Below, in pieces: positions 1 to 10,342 of a stretch of 64,000 nt of DNA (its first letter is position 1; the number at the start of each line of letters is the position of its first letter). Made by a program: the position numbers and the translations under genes. The notes beneath the pieces are model-generated. The model was not told the origin of the DNA. It worked only from the letters and a program-made list of their open reading frames with translations, and searched no databases. The stretch is from assembly GCF_033118175.1 (NCBI RefSeq), contig NC_083701.1, forward strand, positions 16,325,501-16,389,500, in the 5' to 3' direction. This DNA is from Dama dama. Its lineage: Eukaryota > Chordata > Mammalia > Artiodactyla > Cervidae.

Positions 1-74
1 AGTCATGATTTTCAGGTCCATTTTTCTCCAATTGGCCTTTCTATACTAAAGGTGGTTAGCAAAGCAAAAATCAC

Positions 75-105
75 CATCCATCCATCCATCCATTTATTCA
101 TTATA
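75..105. repeat. short ATCC-type tandem repeat
   Basis: Four copies of ATCC followed by TTATTC-type units. It is a short simple repeat with no flanking transposon recognised. Confidence 0.7.
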
Positions 106-186
106 TAATAAACATCCCAGTTACTGTAGATAGGATACAGTGGCCAAAATAATGGAACTCCCCCAGCATAGTCCTAATGGAAAGAT

Positions 187-235
187 GTGTGTGTTTATGT
201 ATGTGTGTGTGTGCACACATGTATACACACACATA
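187..235. repeat. degenerate TG/CA tract
   Basis: Interrupted TG repeats pass into CA repeats, giving a low-complexity alternating purine-pyrimidine stretch. Confidence 0.7.
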
Positions 236-274
236 TTTAGTATATTATTGAACACTTAAAAATCACTAAAGTAA

Positions 275-400
275 AGGACTTTCCTGGTGGTCCAGTGGTT
301 AAGATTCTGCACTTTCACTGCAGGGGGCTCAGGTTTGATCCCTGGTGAGGGAACTAAGATCCCACATGCTGCATGGAGTGGCAAAATAAACCCAAAATCC
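275..400 (+). mobile_element. CHR-type tRNA-Glu SINE
   Basis: The copy begins with the CHR head (GGACTTTCCTGGTGGTCCAG), keeps the tRNA B-box-like GGTTTGATCCCTGG and ends in an A-rich tail. An 11-bp perfect TSD (cactaaagtaa) lies at 264-274 and 401-411, so both ends are well defined. Confidence 0.9.
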
Positions 401-419
401 CACTAAAGTAAGCACTTTA

Positions 420-590
420 CACACCTTTTCTTATTTCATCTTCATAGAAACTTGATAATAAAGAGATTATCCTCCCATTTTATAGATGAGCAAACTAAGG
501 CTTACAAGTTAAACAACTTGGCTAAAGCTCAATGATTAGAAAGTGTAGAGCCAGGATTCATTTTAAACTGTAACTCCAAAGCCCAAATAC
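420..590 (-). mobile_element. MIR SINE, old
   Basis: It carries the MIR core in antisense, seen as CCCATTTTATAGATGAGCAA followed by AACTTGGCTAAAGCTCA and AGAGCCAGGATTCA. The copy is strongly diverged, as expected for this ancient mammalian family. Confidence 0.7.
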
Positions 591-803
591 TATCCTGATG
601 ATTGCACTAGACTATATGAATATAATTGCTTTAAACTTTCCCCCTTTTTTTCTGGAAGTTTTTATAACCTTTGCTGGCGTTTATCAATCATAAAGCTATG
701 GGCATCAGGCAGATTGTAAAAAAAGGTTACCTGCGACTGGCTCAAGAATGTATCTTAGGGGATGGTATGAACTAAGATGGAAATAACATTGGCCTATAAT
801 GGA

Positions 804-1021
804 TCTAGGGGCTTCCCAGGTGGCACAGCAGTAAAGAATCCACCTGAAATGCGGAGACAGACACAGGTTTGACCCCTGGGTAGGGAAGATCCCCTGGAGG
901 AGGGCATGGCAACCCACTGCAGTATTCTTGCCTGGGAAATCCCGTGGACAGAGAGCCTAGCAGGCTGCAGTCCATGGGGTCAAAAAGATCTGGACATGAC
1001 TAAGCAACTGAGCACACACAC
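804..1021 (+). mobile_element. Bov-tA SINE
   Basis: A tRNA-like head (GGGCTTCCCAGGTGGCACAG) is followed by the BovA body (CTGCAGTATTCTTGCCTGGG, GGACATGACTAAGCAACTGA). An 8-bp TSD (ataatgga) lies at 796-803 and 1022-1029. Essentially full length. Confidence 0.9.
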
Positions 1022-1275
1022 ATAATGGAACAAAATCTGTAGGATGTAGCAACATCCCTACAGGGATGGATGAGTAATGTTTGGAAAGTAGCATCAGAAA
1101 GTAGTTAGCATATTGATGATTAAAAATCTAAGCTTTTAAGGATGAGCTCACATGGAAATTTCTTTTGCCTGACTGTACCTATCCATGCTGTATCCACTAT
1201 GGTTTTATCAGGACAATGGAGCCACCATGAGTGATAGGGAATAAGGGATACATCACAGGTATAGACCACAAACAC

Positions 1276-1305
1276 AGCAAAAAAAGAAGGAGAGAGAGAG
1301 AGGGA
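1276..1305. repeat. AG-rich tract
   Basis: A run of AG dinucleotides inside purine-rich DNA, a simple repeat. Around it, from 1030 to 1530, I recognise no gene and no clear transposon. Confidence 0.6.
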
Positions 1306-1534
1306 GAACCTAAGAAAGTCATTCAGCAAACATATGCTCTTCCTTGGCTCTGCTGCCTTGAGATCATGGCAGGTCTCTCTGAGTTCATTCTAACTATTTA
1401 ACTTATGTTATTTAAACTTATTAATATTGACATGTTAAGACAACAGTTTTCACAGCCAGAAACAATATTTCTTTGGAAAGAGTGTAATGTTGGGGTCAGA
1501 CTTCCTCACTGTGTGATTTGGGCAAATAATAATG

Positions 1535-1765
1535 GCTTAATAATGGCGGCTCTCATTCATTAAGGGCTCACTGTATGCCAGGCACATTGCCAAGTGTCTT
1601 ACATACACTGTCTCATTTACTAAAATCAGGTACCATTATTACCCCATTTTGTAGAAGAGATAACTGAGGCACAGAGAAGACTCATCCATAGTCACAGAGT
1701 AAATAGTGAAGCTGGGAACAAAACCCCAGTTGTCTGACTCCAGAGCCAATGTCATAGCAACTCCT
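1535..1765 (-). mobile_element. MIR SINE, near full length
   Basis: Antisense MIR: CTGTATGCCAGGCACATTGC, then ATTATTACCCCATTTTGTAG, AACTGAGGCACAGAGAAGAC and TCTGACTCCAGAGCC, all in consensus order. Heavily mutated but nearly complete. Confidence 0.75.
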
Positions 1766-2082
1766 CTGCACTTCAGCGTGGCTTCCCCCTCTGCCAGTTG
1801 GAACAGTAACATCTAATGTTTCATTTTTGTATATATAGGGGACAAAAAATGTTAGAAAATATTGAATGTATCTGGCATTTCGTAGAATCTTGATAAATGG
1901 TATTTTGCACACACAAAAAAAACTCTCAGGGCTTTGTGCTCTGTCTCTTTTGGCCTCTTAGAGATTCATTAATTGAATTTATTGTCCCTGTCTCATTTAA
2001 CTTATCAAGTCATTTGGCAGAGGTGATCACTTTGCTGGTAAAGTGGTTCTCAGGCTCTTTGCCTGGCTCTTCCTCACCATGA

Positions 2083-2083
<1 letters not shown>

Positions 2084-2122
<39 letters not shown>

Positions 2123-2138
2123 TGTGTGTGTGCTGTGT
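2084..2138. repeat. TG microsatellite
   Basis: About 20 nearly perfect TG units with single interruptions (TCTG, TGCTG). It is long enough to be length-variable between animals. Confidence 0.9.
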
Positions 2139-2838
2139 ATGCACAGTGAGAGTGTCTGTACCAAGGCATGGGGGAGAGCTGTGATGTGTTTAAAGCTGTG
2201 AATGTTAATCAATGAACAGGAGAGGCAGTAGGTATTTGAGCCCCTTTGCTGGCCTGCCAGCTGCAGGATACAGCAAAGTCACTGCCTGCCCTGGAGTGTC
2301 CTGGCCTCCCTGTCTCAGTGGCCTTCCTGCTCCACTCAGGTGTGGCTCTCTGAAGGATGCACTCATTGTCATTATCGTGATCCCTGCAGCAGGCAGCTGG
2401 AACCACGGCCAGACAGAAGAGACAGGAGCCAGAGTGCAGGGGACTTCTCAAGGTCGCAGAGCTTGGTTGTCTGCTGGTGCTCTGCACGGATTGTGGTATA
2501 TTAGTTCTCTGACCAGGGTTCAACCAACCTGCAGCCCAGATCCCTTTAAAACAATAAAATAGTTTGAGCTTACAAAATCTAAACTATGGAAGGGGGCCCC
2601 TCTCTGCTACCGGCTTTAACGGAGGCTGCCTCTGTCTCCCATGCTCTGCTAAAAGTGGCGGGTCCTGTGTCCTGTCTTTTCTTGGAAGAGCTTGTCACCC
2701 TTTGGAATTAAGGTATCTTAGTTACCTTGTGACTCTCTGATGGGCTCCAGAAAAGATATGACTGTTTAGATTATCTAATTACCTTTTACTGTCAGATTGA
2801 AAGAAAGATTCCCTTTGCATCTTTCTACATCCTAAGTG
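2139..2838. other. unassigned sequence with an embedded 46-bp repeat
   Basis: No gene is recognised. Overlapping open frames on both strands around 2209-2562 look like chance frames in GC-richer DNA. The part at 2440-2475 vaguely resembles antisense MIR. Bases 2478-2523 are an exact copy of a stretch inside the CHR SINE at 4140-4254 (see findings). Confidence 0.5.
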
Positions 2839-3048
2839 GGGCTTCCCAGGTGGTGCTAGTGGTAAATGCAGAAGATACAAAATGCCGGTTTGATTGCTGG
2901 GTTGGGAAAATCCCCTGGAGAAGGGTCTGGCAACCCACTCCAGTATTCTTGTTTGGAGAATACCATGGACAGAGGAGCCTGATGGGCTAGTCTGTGAGGC
3001 CACAAAGAGCTGGACATGACTGAAGCTACTTAGCATGCACGCATGCAT
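2839..3048 (+). mobile_element. Bov-tA SINE
   Basis: Head GGGCTTCCCAGGTGGTGCTA, body CAACCCACTCCAGTATTCTT and tail CTGGACATGACTGAAG. A 10-bp perfect TSD (atcctaagtg) lies at 2829-2838 and 3049-3058. Confidence 0.92.
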
Positions 3049-3659
3049 ATCCTAAGTGATATGAGACCCTGCAGCTAGGCAGTTTTGTTTATTTCTCAGA
3101 AACATTTGTAGTCAAATATTGTCTGGGCTGTAGTCATCTTGAGGCTTGACCTGGGTTCAGGATGGTGCACACACAAGGCTATCTGGTGTGGTTGTTGGCT
3201 GTGGTCACCGCTGGGGCAGTGGCTTGGGCTTCTCACAGCATGGCAGCTTAGCTCCAAGATGCAGCATCTATAGAGCTAGCATCCCCAAAAACCCAGGTGG
3301 AAGCTGCCAGGCATCATCAGCCTACCTCGGATGCAGCGGCGTTTCTGCCATTCCAGGGCCAGCCCCATTCACTGTGTGAGAGGCCCACACAAGGGCCCGA
3401 GCACTATGGTTCACAGGGGGCTCATCTTGGAGACGGGCTAAACCACAATTAATAATGGGCCCCACATCATTTTAATTCCTGCCCTTTACTTTGCTCTTTA
3501 GCAATAATTCTCATCTGAGGGGCATGCTAGTACAGTGGGTTATTGTACTTTTATGAGACTCAGGTTCCGCAATTATAAATTGGGAATAAGACTCCCCTGG
3601 TTATCATTAGGAGGGAAAGTCATCATTTAGGCACTCAGAAATGCTAGTTGTTATAATTG
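3049..3659. other. unassigned sequence
   Basis: Apart from the TSD at its start, no transposon or gene could be recognised. A 77-codon open frame at 3146-3379 has no recognisable domain and is probably chance. Confidence 0.4.
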
Positions 3660-3865
3660 ACTCAGATGTCTTGAATGCTAAGTACAGGTCTGTACAAGGC
3701 TGTCTGCACATGTTATTTCATTTAATGTCCCAAATAACCCTGTGAGGGATGTACTAGGCTTATCCTCACTTTACAGACGAGAAAGCTGAAGGTCAAAAAG
3801 TTTTAAAAGCTTATCTAATGTCACACAGTTAAGAAATAGAAGAGCCACGCTTTTAATTATGGCAT
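3660..3865 (-). mobile_element. MIR SINE, old
   Basis: Antisense MIR landmarks: CATGTTATTTCATTTAATG, CAAATAACCCTGTGAGG, ACTTTACAGACGAGAAAGCT and GTCACACAGTTAAGAA, in consensus order. Confidence 0.75.
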
Positions 3866-3879
3866 AGATTGTCTTTGTA

Positions 3880-4008
3880 ATTATTATCTCCCTCAAAAAA
3901 TTGGAAGCGTCTTGAGATAAATGGTTTTATATTAATAATTTTTTGTATTCATCCTAGTCTCCAGCTCAGAGATAGGCACAGAGTAGATGCTAAAACAATG
4001 ACATTTGT
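3880..4008 (+). mobile_element. L2 LINE 3' end, old
   Basis: A tail-like series (GTCTTGAGATAAATGG, ATCCTAGTCTCCAGCTCAG, AGGCACAGAGTAGATGCT) matches the usual order of the L2 3' end. It is diverged, so the call is moderate. Confidence 0.5.
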
Positions 4009-4139
4009 TAAAGAGATAAAGGAAACTAATTGGCAGCAAGCATGGGAATATAGAAATTCTCATCTAGCACAGTGACTTGCTACAGGGCTCTCTTGGGAGA
4101 ATTTTTTAAAGATTTTTTTAATTTAAAATTTAAAAAAAA

Positions 4140-4254
4140 ATTTTTGGCTGCTCTGCACGGATTGTGGTATATTAGTTCTCTGACCAGGGTTCAAACCCAT
4201 GCCCCCTGCCTTGGAAGTACAGAGTCCTAACCACTGGACTACCAGAGAACTGGG
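4140..4254 (-). mobile_element. CHR-type SINE, diverged
   Basis: Antisense CHR: TTTTTGGCTGCTCTGCACGG through CATGCCCCCTGCCTTGGAAG to CCACTGGACTACCAG. The stretch 4149-4194 departs from the family in a distinctive way and is repeated exactly at 2478-2523. Confidence 0.85.
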
Positions 4255-5258
4255 AGAACTTTTTAACCTCCTTTGTACCCTTTCAATGAAATTCTCAAGG
4301 TCACAGAAAATGCCCCCTCATGGCTCCAAAGGAGGAGGGCTAAGATTGATTGTATTTACCTATTTTTACTGTGGTGAAATCTTGTCAATTTCAGCCTGAT
4401 ACCAAAACCCAAGTAGTCTCTACAGTGACATTTGTTTCAGAGACTCTTACAGACTTTTAAATATCACCTAGTGCTCTGTAATCGCACTGCCTGCCCACAT
4501 AGGACACATTCAGATTTATTAATACTCTAAAAACCTTGTGGTTTGATGCAAATCTCATCCTGTCCTGCTTCCCCAAATCTCTGAATCCCAGCTAATTCTC
4601 AAAACTTACTAATCAAAAAGACATTGATAAAGGCTTCTGTGAGGTTAGGGAGAGAGGTATAAGAGAAAATAATGACAGGTCACTCTGTCCCCACACCACT
4701 CTTTGAAATTCTGTTTCTATGAACTGCCATAATTAGCTGGGTTTTTTTTTTAAATGTTTATTAGTCATCTTGAAATGAAAAGAGTCATGATTTCCTGCAG
4801 AATTATAAATAGTTATGGAGTGGCTGACCTCTAACAGAAATCATGGTTTCTGTGGCCAGTGTTAGATGTCAGGAGGAATTAATTGGAGAAAGAGATACAC
4901 AGCTCTGCAGAAAACACAAAGTTTCTGAAAACTCTGCCCAGAAAGGACTTGGAAGGGCCCAAGACATGTAAACCCTGAAACAGATCACGGCCTCTGTATT
5001 CTCTCACTGTTAACTGCAGGATGCTGTCAGAGTCACCCAGTTGGGTGCTCACATTCAAATAACCCCTGCCCACTCCCAGCCATCCCTTGCATCCCTTGAT
5101 TGAGAATCTACGTGGAATGAGGGGTAACAGAAATATTGGTGCTACTATTATCTCTTTTGTAGTCCCAGTTCTGATGATAGCTTGAGATAAAATCATCTGG
5201 GAAATCTAGGTTTAAGGAATGGTTATGGATTCTTAGAACTAAAAGTTATGTGAGAATA
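4255..5258. other. unassigned sequence
   Basis: About 1 kb with no recognised gene or transposon. It contains a short T run (4741-4750). The 105-codon minus frame at 4879-5196 shows no recognisable domain. Confidence 0.4.
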
Positions 5259-6095
5259 CAGATTCTCAAAGTGTGGTCCGTGGACCCATGTGGGTTCTGA
5301 AACCCTTGTAGGAAGTAAGTGATGTCAAACCTGTTTTAACGATAAAACTAGGATCTTACTTTCTCTCTGCCATTTTTATTTATTTATTTTTTCAAAGTGC
5401 TGACATTTGACCGATGAGGCAAAAGCAGCATAGATGAAACTGCTGGCACTTGGGGGCAAATCCAGGTAGTGAACCCAGCTGGACTGGTAGTTGGGGCATT
5501 CTTTACCGTCATGTACTCACCATACAAACAGTGCCTCTTTCCCATAAGACCGTCCTTAATGAAGCAGTGAAAATTATTAATTTAATTTAGACTTGGCTTT
5601 TGCGTACACCTCCTTTTTAATATTCTGTGAGGTAAAATGGAAAGAACAGTGCACATAAAAACACTTCCACTGTATCCTAAAGCAAGGATTGCTTAGTTGT
5701 CTAGGGAGAAAGCAGTTGTGCTGTTGTTTTAATTATGAGCTGAATTAGCCAGTTCCCCCCCCCCCCCAAGAAACCCCATTTCTGCTTTTAAAAAAGTGAC
5801 TCTCAATCTATGGTTATTTAGACTTGGATATTTGGCAAACAGTTTCTCAAAAATGAATGAAGTGAATCTGTCACTTCAAGGCAGCTTACTGGCAGAATTT
5901 GTTGCAGTCATAAAATACACATTTTCAGGTGAAATTTTCCAAGTGAAAATTAGAATTTTGAAGCTCTTACATCTGGCCCTGTGACCCTGGACAGCCTCCC
6001 AATAGTTACACACTTTTTACATGAGATTCATAGTGATATTAGCAAATATGATCCTTTTTTGTTATTGTGTAGTGAGCTGTGTTACCATTGGGTTC
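5259..6095 (+). pseudogene. Charlie-type hAT transposon with decayed transposase
   Basis: The left end (CAGATTCTCAAAGTGTGGTC) resembles hAT-Charlie termini. Downstream, translated pieces in changing frames follow the C-terminal half of the Charlie transposase, as also seen in host proteins derived from it (ZBED5/GTF2IRD2-like). Examples are EAVKIINLI near 5560, a Y-x-D-L-x-I-W-Q-T-like piece near 5815, and NEVNLSLQGSLL within the open stretch 5796-5984. Several stops, frameshifts and a 13-base C run (5755-5767) break the frame. No intact protein is possible. The family is recognised by eye and the subfamily is not assigned. Confidence 0.7.
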
Positions 6096-6149
6096 TCTTT
6101 GGAGGCTTTATTTGGCTTCCTATACCCTCTTATTTGATGAAATAAACAT

Positions 6150-6256
6150 CAGCTTGGGCAGACTCTGGGAGATAGTGAGGGACAGGGAGGCCTGGCGTGC
6201 TGCAGTCCATGGGGTCGCAGAGTCGGATATGACTAGGCGACTGAAGAGCAACAATG
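6150..6256 (+). mobile_element. BovB 3' tail fragment
   Basis: A 5'-truncated BovB end: GGGAGATAGTGAGGGACAGG, GGCGTGCTGCAGTCCATGGG, then GACTAGGCGACTGAAGAGCA. Only the last ~105 bp of the LINE are present, directly downstream of the Charlie remnant. Confidence 0.8.
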
Positions 6257-6718
6257 ACCACGCTCTCATTTTACAATAAGAGCACTGAGTCCTCTGGATA
6301 AGGAGATTTGCGGAGATCAGGGCTGATCTGGGGTCAGGAGAGCTGAGACTCTCTATCTCCACTCTTACCAATCCATGGTTTAGAAACTCTGCTTGAGACC
6401 TTTGACCTCATAGGCAGGACCATTTCTCCTAACCCTTGTAGCTCACTCACAGAGCTGACACTGCACACACAAATCCAAGACACTGATGACATCATATTAC
6501 ACCGATCCATCGACTACTGTATGCATGACGCCATCTTGAATTTTGCAATATAGTGTCTCTCCTTTCTCAGTGATCAGAGACTGGGAGTAATACTCTATTC
6601 AACAGTTTTGAGGGCATCAAAGCCACGTAATGTCAAGAGTGAATTAATCATCATTTAGTTCATGTCCAAGTATATAAGGAAAGACCACACGGTGCACGAC
6701 TTGGGCCTATAGCATCCG
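6257..6718. other. unassigned sequence
   Basis: No gene or clear transposon is recognised in about 460 bases. Confidence 0.4.
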
Positions 6719-6731
6719 CACTGTTATGTAT

Positions 6732-6940
6732 TGTGAAGTGAAGTCTCTGAGTTGTGTCCAACTCTTTGCGACCCCATGGACTGTAGCCCACCAGGTTCCT
6801 CCATCCATGGGATTCTCCAGGCAAGAATACTGGAGTGAGTTGCCATTTCCTTCTCCAGGGGATCTTCCCGACCCAGGAATCGAACCCAGGTCTCCCACAT
6901 TGCAGGCAGGTGCTTTAACCTCTGAGCCACCGGGGAAGCC
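6732..6940 (-). mobile_element. Bov-tA SINE
   Basis: A full-length antisense copy from TGTGAAGTGAAGTCTCTGAG to TGAGCCACCGGGGAAGC. A 13-bp perfect TSD (cactgttatgtat) at 6719-6731 and 6941-6953. Overlapping open frames here on both strands are SINE-derived. Confidence 0.95.
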
Positions 6941-7282
6941 CACTGTTATGTATAATGTACACCAAATTTGATATTCTTTCTCAGGAGTTCTTTTGTCCCA
7001 TCTACATATCTCTAGTCACTATAGTGTATTCCATCCCATCCCTCCATCCCACAAACTCACCCCCAGGCTGTATTTATACGTGGTTCCAGGGACACAGTGA
7101 CCATGATGGCTCTGCCTGTTAGAATCTGCGAGGATGGACCATGAGAGGGTTCCTGGAAAAACAGCAAAGAGAGTTTTGCAGCTGACAATCAAATGCTGTC
7201 AGGATTTAAGACTCTAAAAATAAGAATCAAGCAAATGCTTTCCTTTCCAAATCCATTTCTCCAGGAGGTGGCTTTTGTAGTG

Positions 7283-7364
7283 AGCTAAATGGTGGCCTCC
7301 AAAAAGGTATGTCTGTGTCCTGATCCCCAGAACCTGTGAATATTACCTCATACGGCAAAATAAT
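7283..7364 (+). mobile_element. MLT1-type LTR fragment
   Basis: TAAATGGTGGCCTCCAAAAA followed by TCCTGATCCCCAGAACCTGT and ATATTACCTCATACGGCAAA matches the 5' part of an old MaLR-type LTR. It is cut off by the BovB tail that follows. Confidence 0.6.
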
Positions 7365-7481
7365 GATATTGTTGTTGTTCAGATGCTAAGTCATGTCCAA
7401 CTCTTTGCGACCCCATGGACTGCAGCACGCCAGGCTTCCCTGTCCTTCACTGTCTCCCGAAGTTTGCTCAAGCTCATATCC
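7365..7481 (-). mobile_element. BovB 3' tail fragment
   Basis: Antisense BovB end: GTTGTTGTTCAGATGCTAAG, CAACTCTTTGCGACCCCATG, GGCTTCCCTGTCCTTCACTG. It ends abruptly at the junction with the next CHR copy. Confidence 0.8.
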
Positions 7482-7612
7482 ACGCAGGGGGCCTGGATTT
7501 GATCCCTGGTCAGGGAACTAAATCCCACATGCTGCAACTAAGAATCCACATGCCACAACTAAAGACCCCACATGCCACAGTGAGGACCCAGCACAGTCAA
7601 ATAAATAAATAT
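7482..7612 (+). mobile_element. CHR-type SINE, 5'-truncated
   Basis: Starts within the tRNA-like part (GGGGGCCTGGATTTGATCCC) and continues through CCCACATGCTGCAACTAAGA to an AAATAAATAAAT tail. The first ~45 bp of the family are missing. Confidence 0.8.
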
Positions 7613-8679
7613 TAAAAGAAAAATTTCCACCAGGGAAATGCTACAAATTTGATTATGTGCTTGTAGGAGTGTAGGTGTTGGCATCTGAGTTTACAGGCAT
7701 TTTTTCTGAACCAACACGGCCCTTATGTCCAAGAAGAAAACATTGGTCCATCTTGGCAGAAAAGTGTCCAACTTCAATGTAAAGCTCTGCATCTTGCCAC
7801 AGAGATGATGGCTGACAATGAATCAGTACAATGCCTTAGTTCAAGCTCCACAGTTTTATCCTAATATTAATCAGGCAAACGTGTCCTAGACACGTCCTAG
7901 ACAAAGTGACAGGTGTCTGGACAAGGAAGGATATGACAACCAAGGATTCACTTTGCTGCTTGGTCCTTTGTTTTGGCCAGTATTCCAGAATGCCTTAGGA
8001 AACTGTTGGAATCAAGACTAGCATCAGCATGATGGCAGAGCCTATGCAGTGAACCCCGGGGACCACATAAGTGGTGACTGCACTCATTATTGCAATGGAT
8101 TCAGACACTAACAAGCAGGTAGATGGCAGTCGAATCTGGGTACCAATCACATTTTGTCTTCCTGTGTTTGAGTCTAGGCCCAGGCAGAAATATGATCACA
8201 GCTCTAGCAATAGTAAGAGCTTCAAATATGTGGGTGATCCCAAGAAGTTAGAATTAACATTTAAAATTGAGGCAGGAAAAAAAAAAGGCTTAGCTGATGA
8301 TGCTCATAATGGACAGCATGACAAATGCTGATCTTTCTATCTTATGATGTTTTAAAAAAGGCTTCTTACATCAAAGTTCATCAGCATGGTATTCATTGCA
8401 GAGGACGTTTTAGGAATATTGATGTACACTGGTTAACCAGCATATATTGTACACCTGCTGGGAGCTAGGTCTGGGGGAGGGGGACAGACTAGAGAGATGA
8501 GAAAGTTTCAGTACATGCCCTGCAAATGTCGGTCATTCAACTGATGGCCCATTGGATAAGACAGGCCTGGAGAAGTGGATAAAATACAGGGGTGGGTGTG
8601 GTCAGATGTTGACTCATTGGACTAAACAAAGGGCTCTGGAAACAGAGAAGGAAGCCAGCTGTGTATATGATACATAGTG
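7613..8679. other. unassigned sequence, possible old retrocopy not excluded
   Basis: No known repeat is recognised. An 86-codon open frame at 8071-8331 lies in DNA with a short A run at 8278-8287, but no protein family could be recognised. The simplest reading is chance or a very old, unrecognised insertion. Confidence 0.3.
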
Positions 8680-8915
8680 CAGTGTAAAGAACATCACCTT
8701 TGGGGCCAGTAGATGATGTTAGGAATCCTACATCTACCACCCACTGATGTCTTCACCTTGGGCAAGTCAGCCTGGCCTCCATAAGCCTCAGTTTTCCCAT
8801 GCCTGGAATGGAGTATTATATTTATCAGCAGAGTCTTAATGAGAAATGGATGAGATAAAATATACAGTGTCTAATGACATAGCACATAGTTGGTGCTCAA
8901 AAAATGATAGAAAAT
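8680..8915 (+). mobile_element. MIR SINE, old
   Basis: Sense MIR landmarks: ACCTTGGGCAAGTCAGC, AAGCCTCAGTTTTCCCATGC, ATGGAGTATTATATTTATCA and CATAGCACATAGTTGGTGCT. Confidence 0.75.
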
Positions 8916-8937
8916 GTTAATATAGATTTTTAAAAAA

Positions 8938-9072
8938 CATTTATTTATTTGGCTGTATCAGGCTTAGCTTCCCCTTGGCATGTGGGATCTTAGTTCCCCA
9001 ATCAGGAATTGAACTCATCCCCTGCATTGGAAGATGTATCCTTAACCATTGGGCCACCATGGGAGTCTCTAA
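8938..9072 (-). mobile_element. CHR-type SINE
   Basis: Antisense copy: TTTATTTATTTGGCTG, GGCATGTGGGATCTTAGTTC, CCCCTGCATTGGAAGATG, ACCATTGGGCCACCATGG. Related flanks (atatagatt / aaatagatt) may be a worn TSD. Confidence 0.85.
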
Positions 9073-10194
9073 AATAGATTCTTAAGTAAGGTATTGCTCT
9101 ACTATAACTTTTTTTCTCTTTATAATAAAAAGTCACTATGTCCTGGGATATCTTAGAACTTCTCCAAAAAGAAGTTCTGATGTGAATATTTGTGCCTCAA
9201 TAAACTGGATGGATAACTCTATACCATGAAATGCAGTGGGTGATGACTCATGAGTTGAGATACCGGACCTGGGAAAGGATCCTGTTTCTAAATAAACAGT
9301 GGATGGAAGGAAAGCAGATTGGGTCTCTGGGCTGGAGAATTAGGGGAGAGGCTGTTATGAAGGGGCTGCAGGCAACCTCAGAGACCATCTCATTACGCTT
9401 CCTTGTAGTACAGTAGAGGATCCTGAAGCCCAAAGAGAATGAGAAACAATTCTGAGACTCAAAGGCAGAACTGATGCTGCAACCCGGTCCGTGGATTCTG
9501 TTGTTTTTCCCTTTCCTGTTCCTCGTTTCCTGGAGTCCCTGAAAGCAGATGGCAGTGATGATTCAGAATCATTGAGCTTAGAAAATCAGAATAGATTTAA
9601 CTTCTGAGCTCAGCTTCTCTGCTTAGCTATGAGAAACCACTACTTACATTCCACTGAGGAACAATTCTGTAGCCATAACACTGCACTTGTTCGGCCCCAT
9701 GGCAACTGTCCCTGGTTCAATGTGTTTTCTGGAGCGTCTTGAATGGGTTCTAATTGGCTGCTTAGTTGATTGACTGAGCTCTGTCTCTGAATTCTGACTG
9801 AACAAAATGATGTTCAGATGCCAGAAACGTCATGGTATAATTTGGGGAAAGAAATGAAAAATCATAGATGTAGAAAAATGTTGGAATACAATTATTACAC
9901 AAAAACTGCCTATCTAAACCTATTGTTTGAGAGAACCCAAAATAAATGCCCTTCACCAAGCCTTGGGTAACATGTTGGAGAAGAGAGAACCAGCATCTTT
10001 GAAGAGTGCTTGAGTTACTGTTTGTGACGAGCAGGGCTGACGATGGAAGGCACTGCAGTTGATGAGCCTTCTTGACTTCACTGAGACTCTGGGTCAGTGG
10101 TCACAGCTGCATTCGGTCACCGGAGGCATTGGCTGTGCATAGAGTGAGCCTTGCAGAGGTGCTGGCCCCAGTGGTCTGAACCTGAATCAACGTG
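9073..10194. other. unassigned sequence
   Basis: Roughly 1.1 kb of old DNA with no gene recognised. A small perfect inverted repeat (agaacttct / agaagttct, 6-base loop) sits at 9155-9178. A faint MIR-like stretch may lie near 9390-9480. Confidence 0.35.
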
Positions 10195-10342
10195 GTATCT
10201 AATCTCACAGTGCTTCTGTTTCTTTTTTTGTAAAATAAAGCCACATCTCTCTAATTTGCTGAAAAATGATATGTACACTGTACTTACCTAGCGCCTGGCT
10301 CATAACAACTTCTAGATAAATGGTAGCTGTTATTTGTAATTA
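10195..10342 (+). mobile_element. MIR-like SINE, left part of a local duplication
   Basis: MIR 3' landmarks (TTTTTTTGTAAAATAAAGCC, CTAGCGCCTGGCTCATAACA, GATAAATGGTAGCTGTTATT). It resembles 14550-14680 more closely than two independent MIR copies should (shared ATAAAGCCACAT and GTAATTATG), so both may come from one duplicated segment. Confidence 0.6.

Noticed and set aside
275..400. tRNA-like A and B box sequences in CHR and Bov-tA copies as tRNA genes
   Set aside because: They are SINE heads with SINE bodies, tails and TSDs. None folds into a complete tRNA by inspection.
2209..2562. Overlapping open frames of 104 and 116 codons on opposite strands
   Set aside because: Mirror frames on both strands indicate low stop density rather than coding. 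No domain was recognised.
6707..6943. Recurring 60-80-residue frames with GFPGGS, GDLGSIPGSGRSPGEGNGN or TVHGVAKS (also at 11293, 12941, 28935, 31791, 37576, 47977 and 57804)
   Set aside because: All coincide with Bov-tA SINEs and are translations of the SINE consensus. The similarity reflects repeat identity, not a protein family.
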